6,867 bases of DNA. Origin: Verrucomicrobiota bacterium. Lineage in GTDB: Bacteria; Verrucomicrobiota; Verrucomicrobiae; Chthoniobacterales; UBA10450. Under the pieces are notes generated by a model, which saw nothing but the letters and a program-made list of their open reading frames with translations, made no database searches and was not told where the DNA came from. Location of the stretch: assembly GCA_005887855.1 (NCBI GenBank), contig VBQB01000042.1, positions 1 through 6,867 on the forward strand. The letters are read 5' to 3'. Each line of letters opens with the position of its first letter. Positions within the stretch are counted from its first letter, which is position 1. Below, piece by piece: positions 6,405 to 6,867 of the stretch. The translations under genes were made by a program, and so were the position numbers.

Positions 6405-6867
6405 TCACGCCGCCGCCGTTTCTTCCGGCAGCTCCATCGTGCCTTTAAACTTCGGTGATTCTTCCTCGATTCCGAAGTTGTCAGAATACAGATCCTCGAT
6501 TCTCGCCATGTCGTCGCTCGTGAGCCGCGGACACTCCGGCGCTTTGGCAAACTCGATAAGTTGTTCTTCGTTATAAATGTTCGGCAATGTCGAGGCCACC
6601 CGCTCATCGGCGAGCAGCCACTGCAACGCCGCTTGCCCAAGTGTGCGCTCGGAATTTTCGAGAAAACGTAACTTGTCGATCTTTTTGATCCCGTTGAGCA
6701 ACCAACTGCGCGGACGATGGCTGCGATGATCCGTTGGCGGGAAGACCGTTTCCGCGGTGTATTTGCCCTCGAGCATTCCGGATGAATGGGTGACGCGAAT
6801 CAGGAACATCGTGTCTTTGCCAGCTTCGGTCGCGGCATCATGGATGGCGTGCCCGGGATGTTGCTCG
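6405..6867 (-). CDS. Aldo/keto reductase, C-terminal part (cut by window edge)
   Basis: The frame is open from the right window edge to the TGA at 6405-6407, giving 153 visible residues. The visible part begins EQHPGHAIHDAATEAGKDT and continues into FLIRVTHSSGMLEGKY, a C-terminal-half pattern of aldo/keto reductases. RTLGQAALQWLLADERVASTLPNI is the segment after the barrel's last strands where family members bind the NADPH phosphate and adenine. These are usually cytosolic NAD(P)H-dependent reductases of aldehydes or ketones. The catalytic Asp-Tyr-Lys-His tetrad lies in the missing N-terminal half, so activity cannot be judged. The ATG at 6809 is internal and not the real start, because conserved sequence continues upstream of it. 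The protein ends in an acidic then Ala-rich tail. The gene converges on mrdA, with the REP-like pair between them. Confidence 0.85.
   Translation of the reverse strand, partial: EQHPGHAIHDAATEAGKDTMFLIRVTHSSGMLEGKYTAETVFPPTDHRSHRPRSWLLNGIKKIDKLRFLENSERTLGQAALQWLLADERVASTLPNIYNEEQLIEFAKAPECPRLTSDDMARIEDLYSDNFGIEEESPKFKGTMELPEETAAA

Noticed and set aside
6405..6809. Treating the ATG at 6809 as the start of a complete small protein
   Set aside because: The frame continues upstream to the window edge with aldo/keto-reductase-like residues, so this is an internal methionine of a truncated view.

Overview
This is a chromosomal window of moderately high GC content from a Gram-negative-type bacterium. 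It carries five protein genes and an unusual density of short DNA palindromes. I see no tRNA, rRNA, CRISPR array or recognisable transposase. The protein styles and the palindrome-rich gaps remind me of soil Verrucomicrobiota (Chthoniobacterales / Udaeobacter-like). That placement is an inference from memory, not a demonstrated one.

Layout: (1) 1-153 is a gap of tandem hairpins reaching into the stop codon of the first gene. (2) 139-1218 (-) is an FAD-dependent oxidoreductase of the geranylgeranyl-reductase-like family. (3) 1219-1458 is a divergent gap with one perfect palindrome. (4) 1459-2541 (+) is a site-2-protease-type membrane metalloprotease with two CBS domains. (5) 2614-4206 (+) is uvrC, the nucleotide-excision-repair nuclease subunit. 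(6) 4226-6238 (+) is mrdA, the PBP2-type elongation transpeptidase. (7) 6238-6404 is filled by an inverted pair of REP-like repeats. (8) 6405-6867 (-) is the C-terminal part of an aldo/keto reductase cut by the window edge.

The three plus-strand genes are spaced 72 bp and at least 19 bp apart and could be co-transcribed. They do not form one pathway: they cover membrane proteolysis, DNA repair and cell-wall synthesis. A GC-rich palindrome followed by a T-run between uvrC and the mature part of mrdA may separate their transcription.

The most interesting signal is the palindromes. The convergent gap downstream of mrdA holds two copies of a ~55 bp two-hairpin unit in inverted orientation. Their 27 bp outer arms are identical, while one inner stem has changed on both sides so that pairing is kept. 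A divergent inverted pair of what looks like the same element sits inside the uvrC reading frame (3710-3768), again with paired-base changes. It lies within a ~44-residue insertion between two halves of the nuclease domain. A third array, of three 18 bp palindromes at 26-27 bp spacing, lies inside the predicted 5' end of mrdA. Together these suggest a mobile palindromic element family that colonises gaps and sometimes becomes protein-coding. Separately, this UvrC lacks all four cysteines of the iron-sulfur cluster site known from E. coli UvrC.
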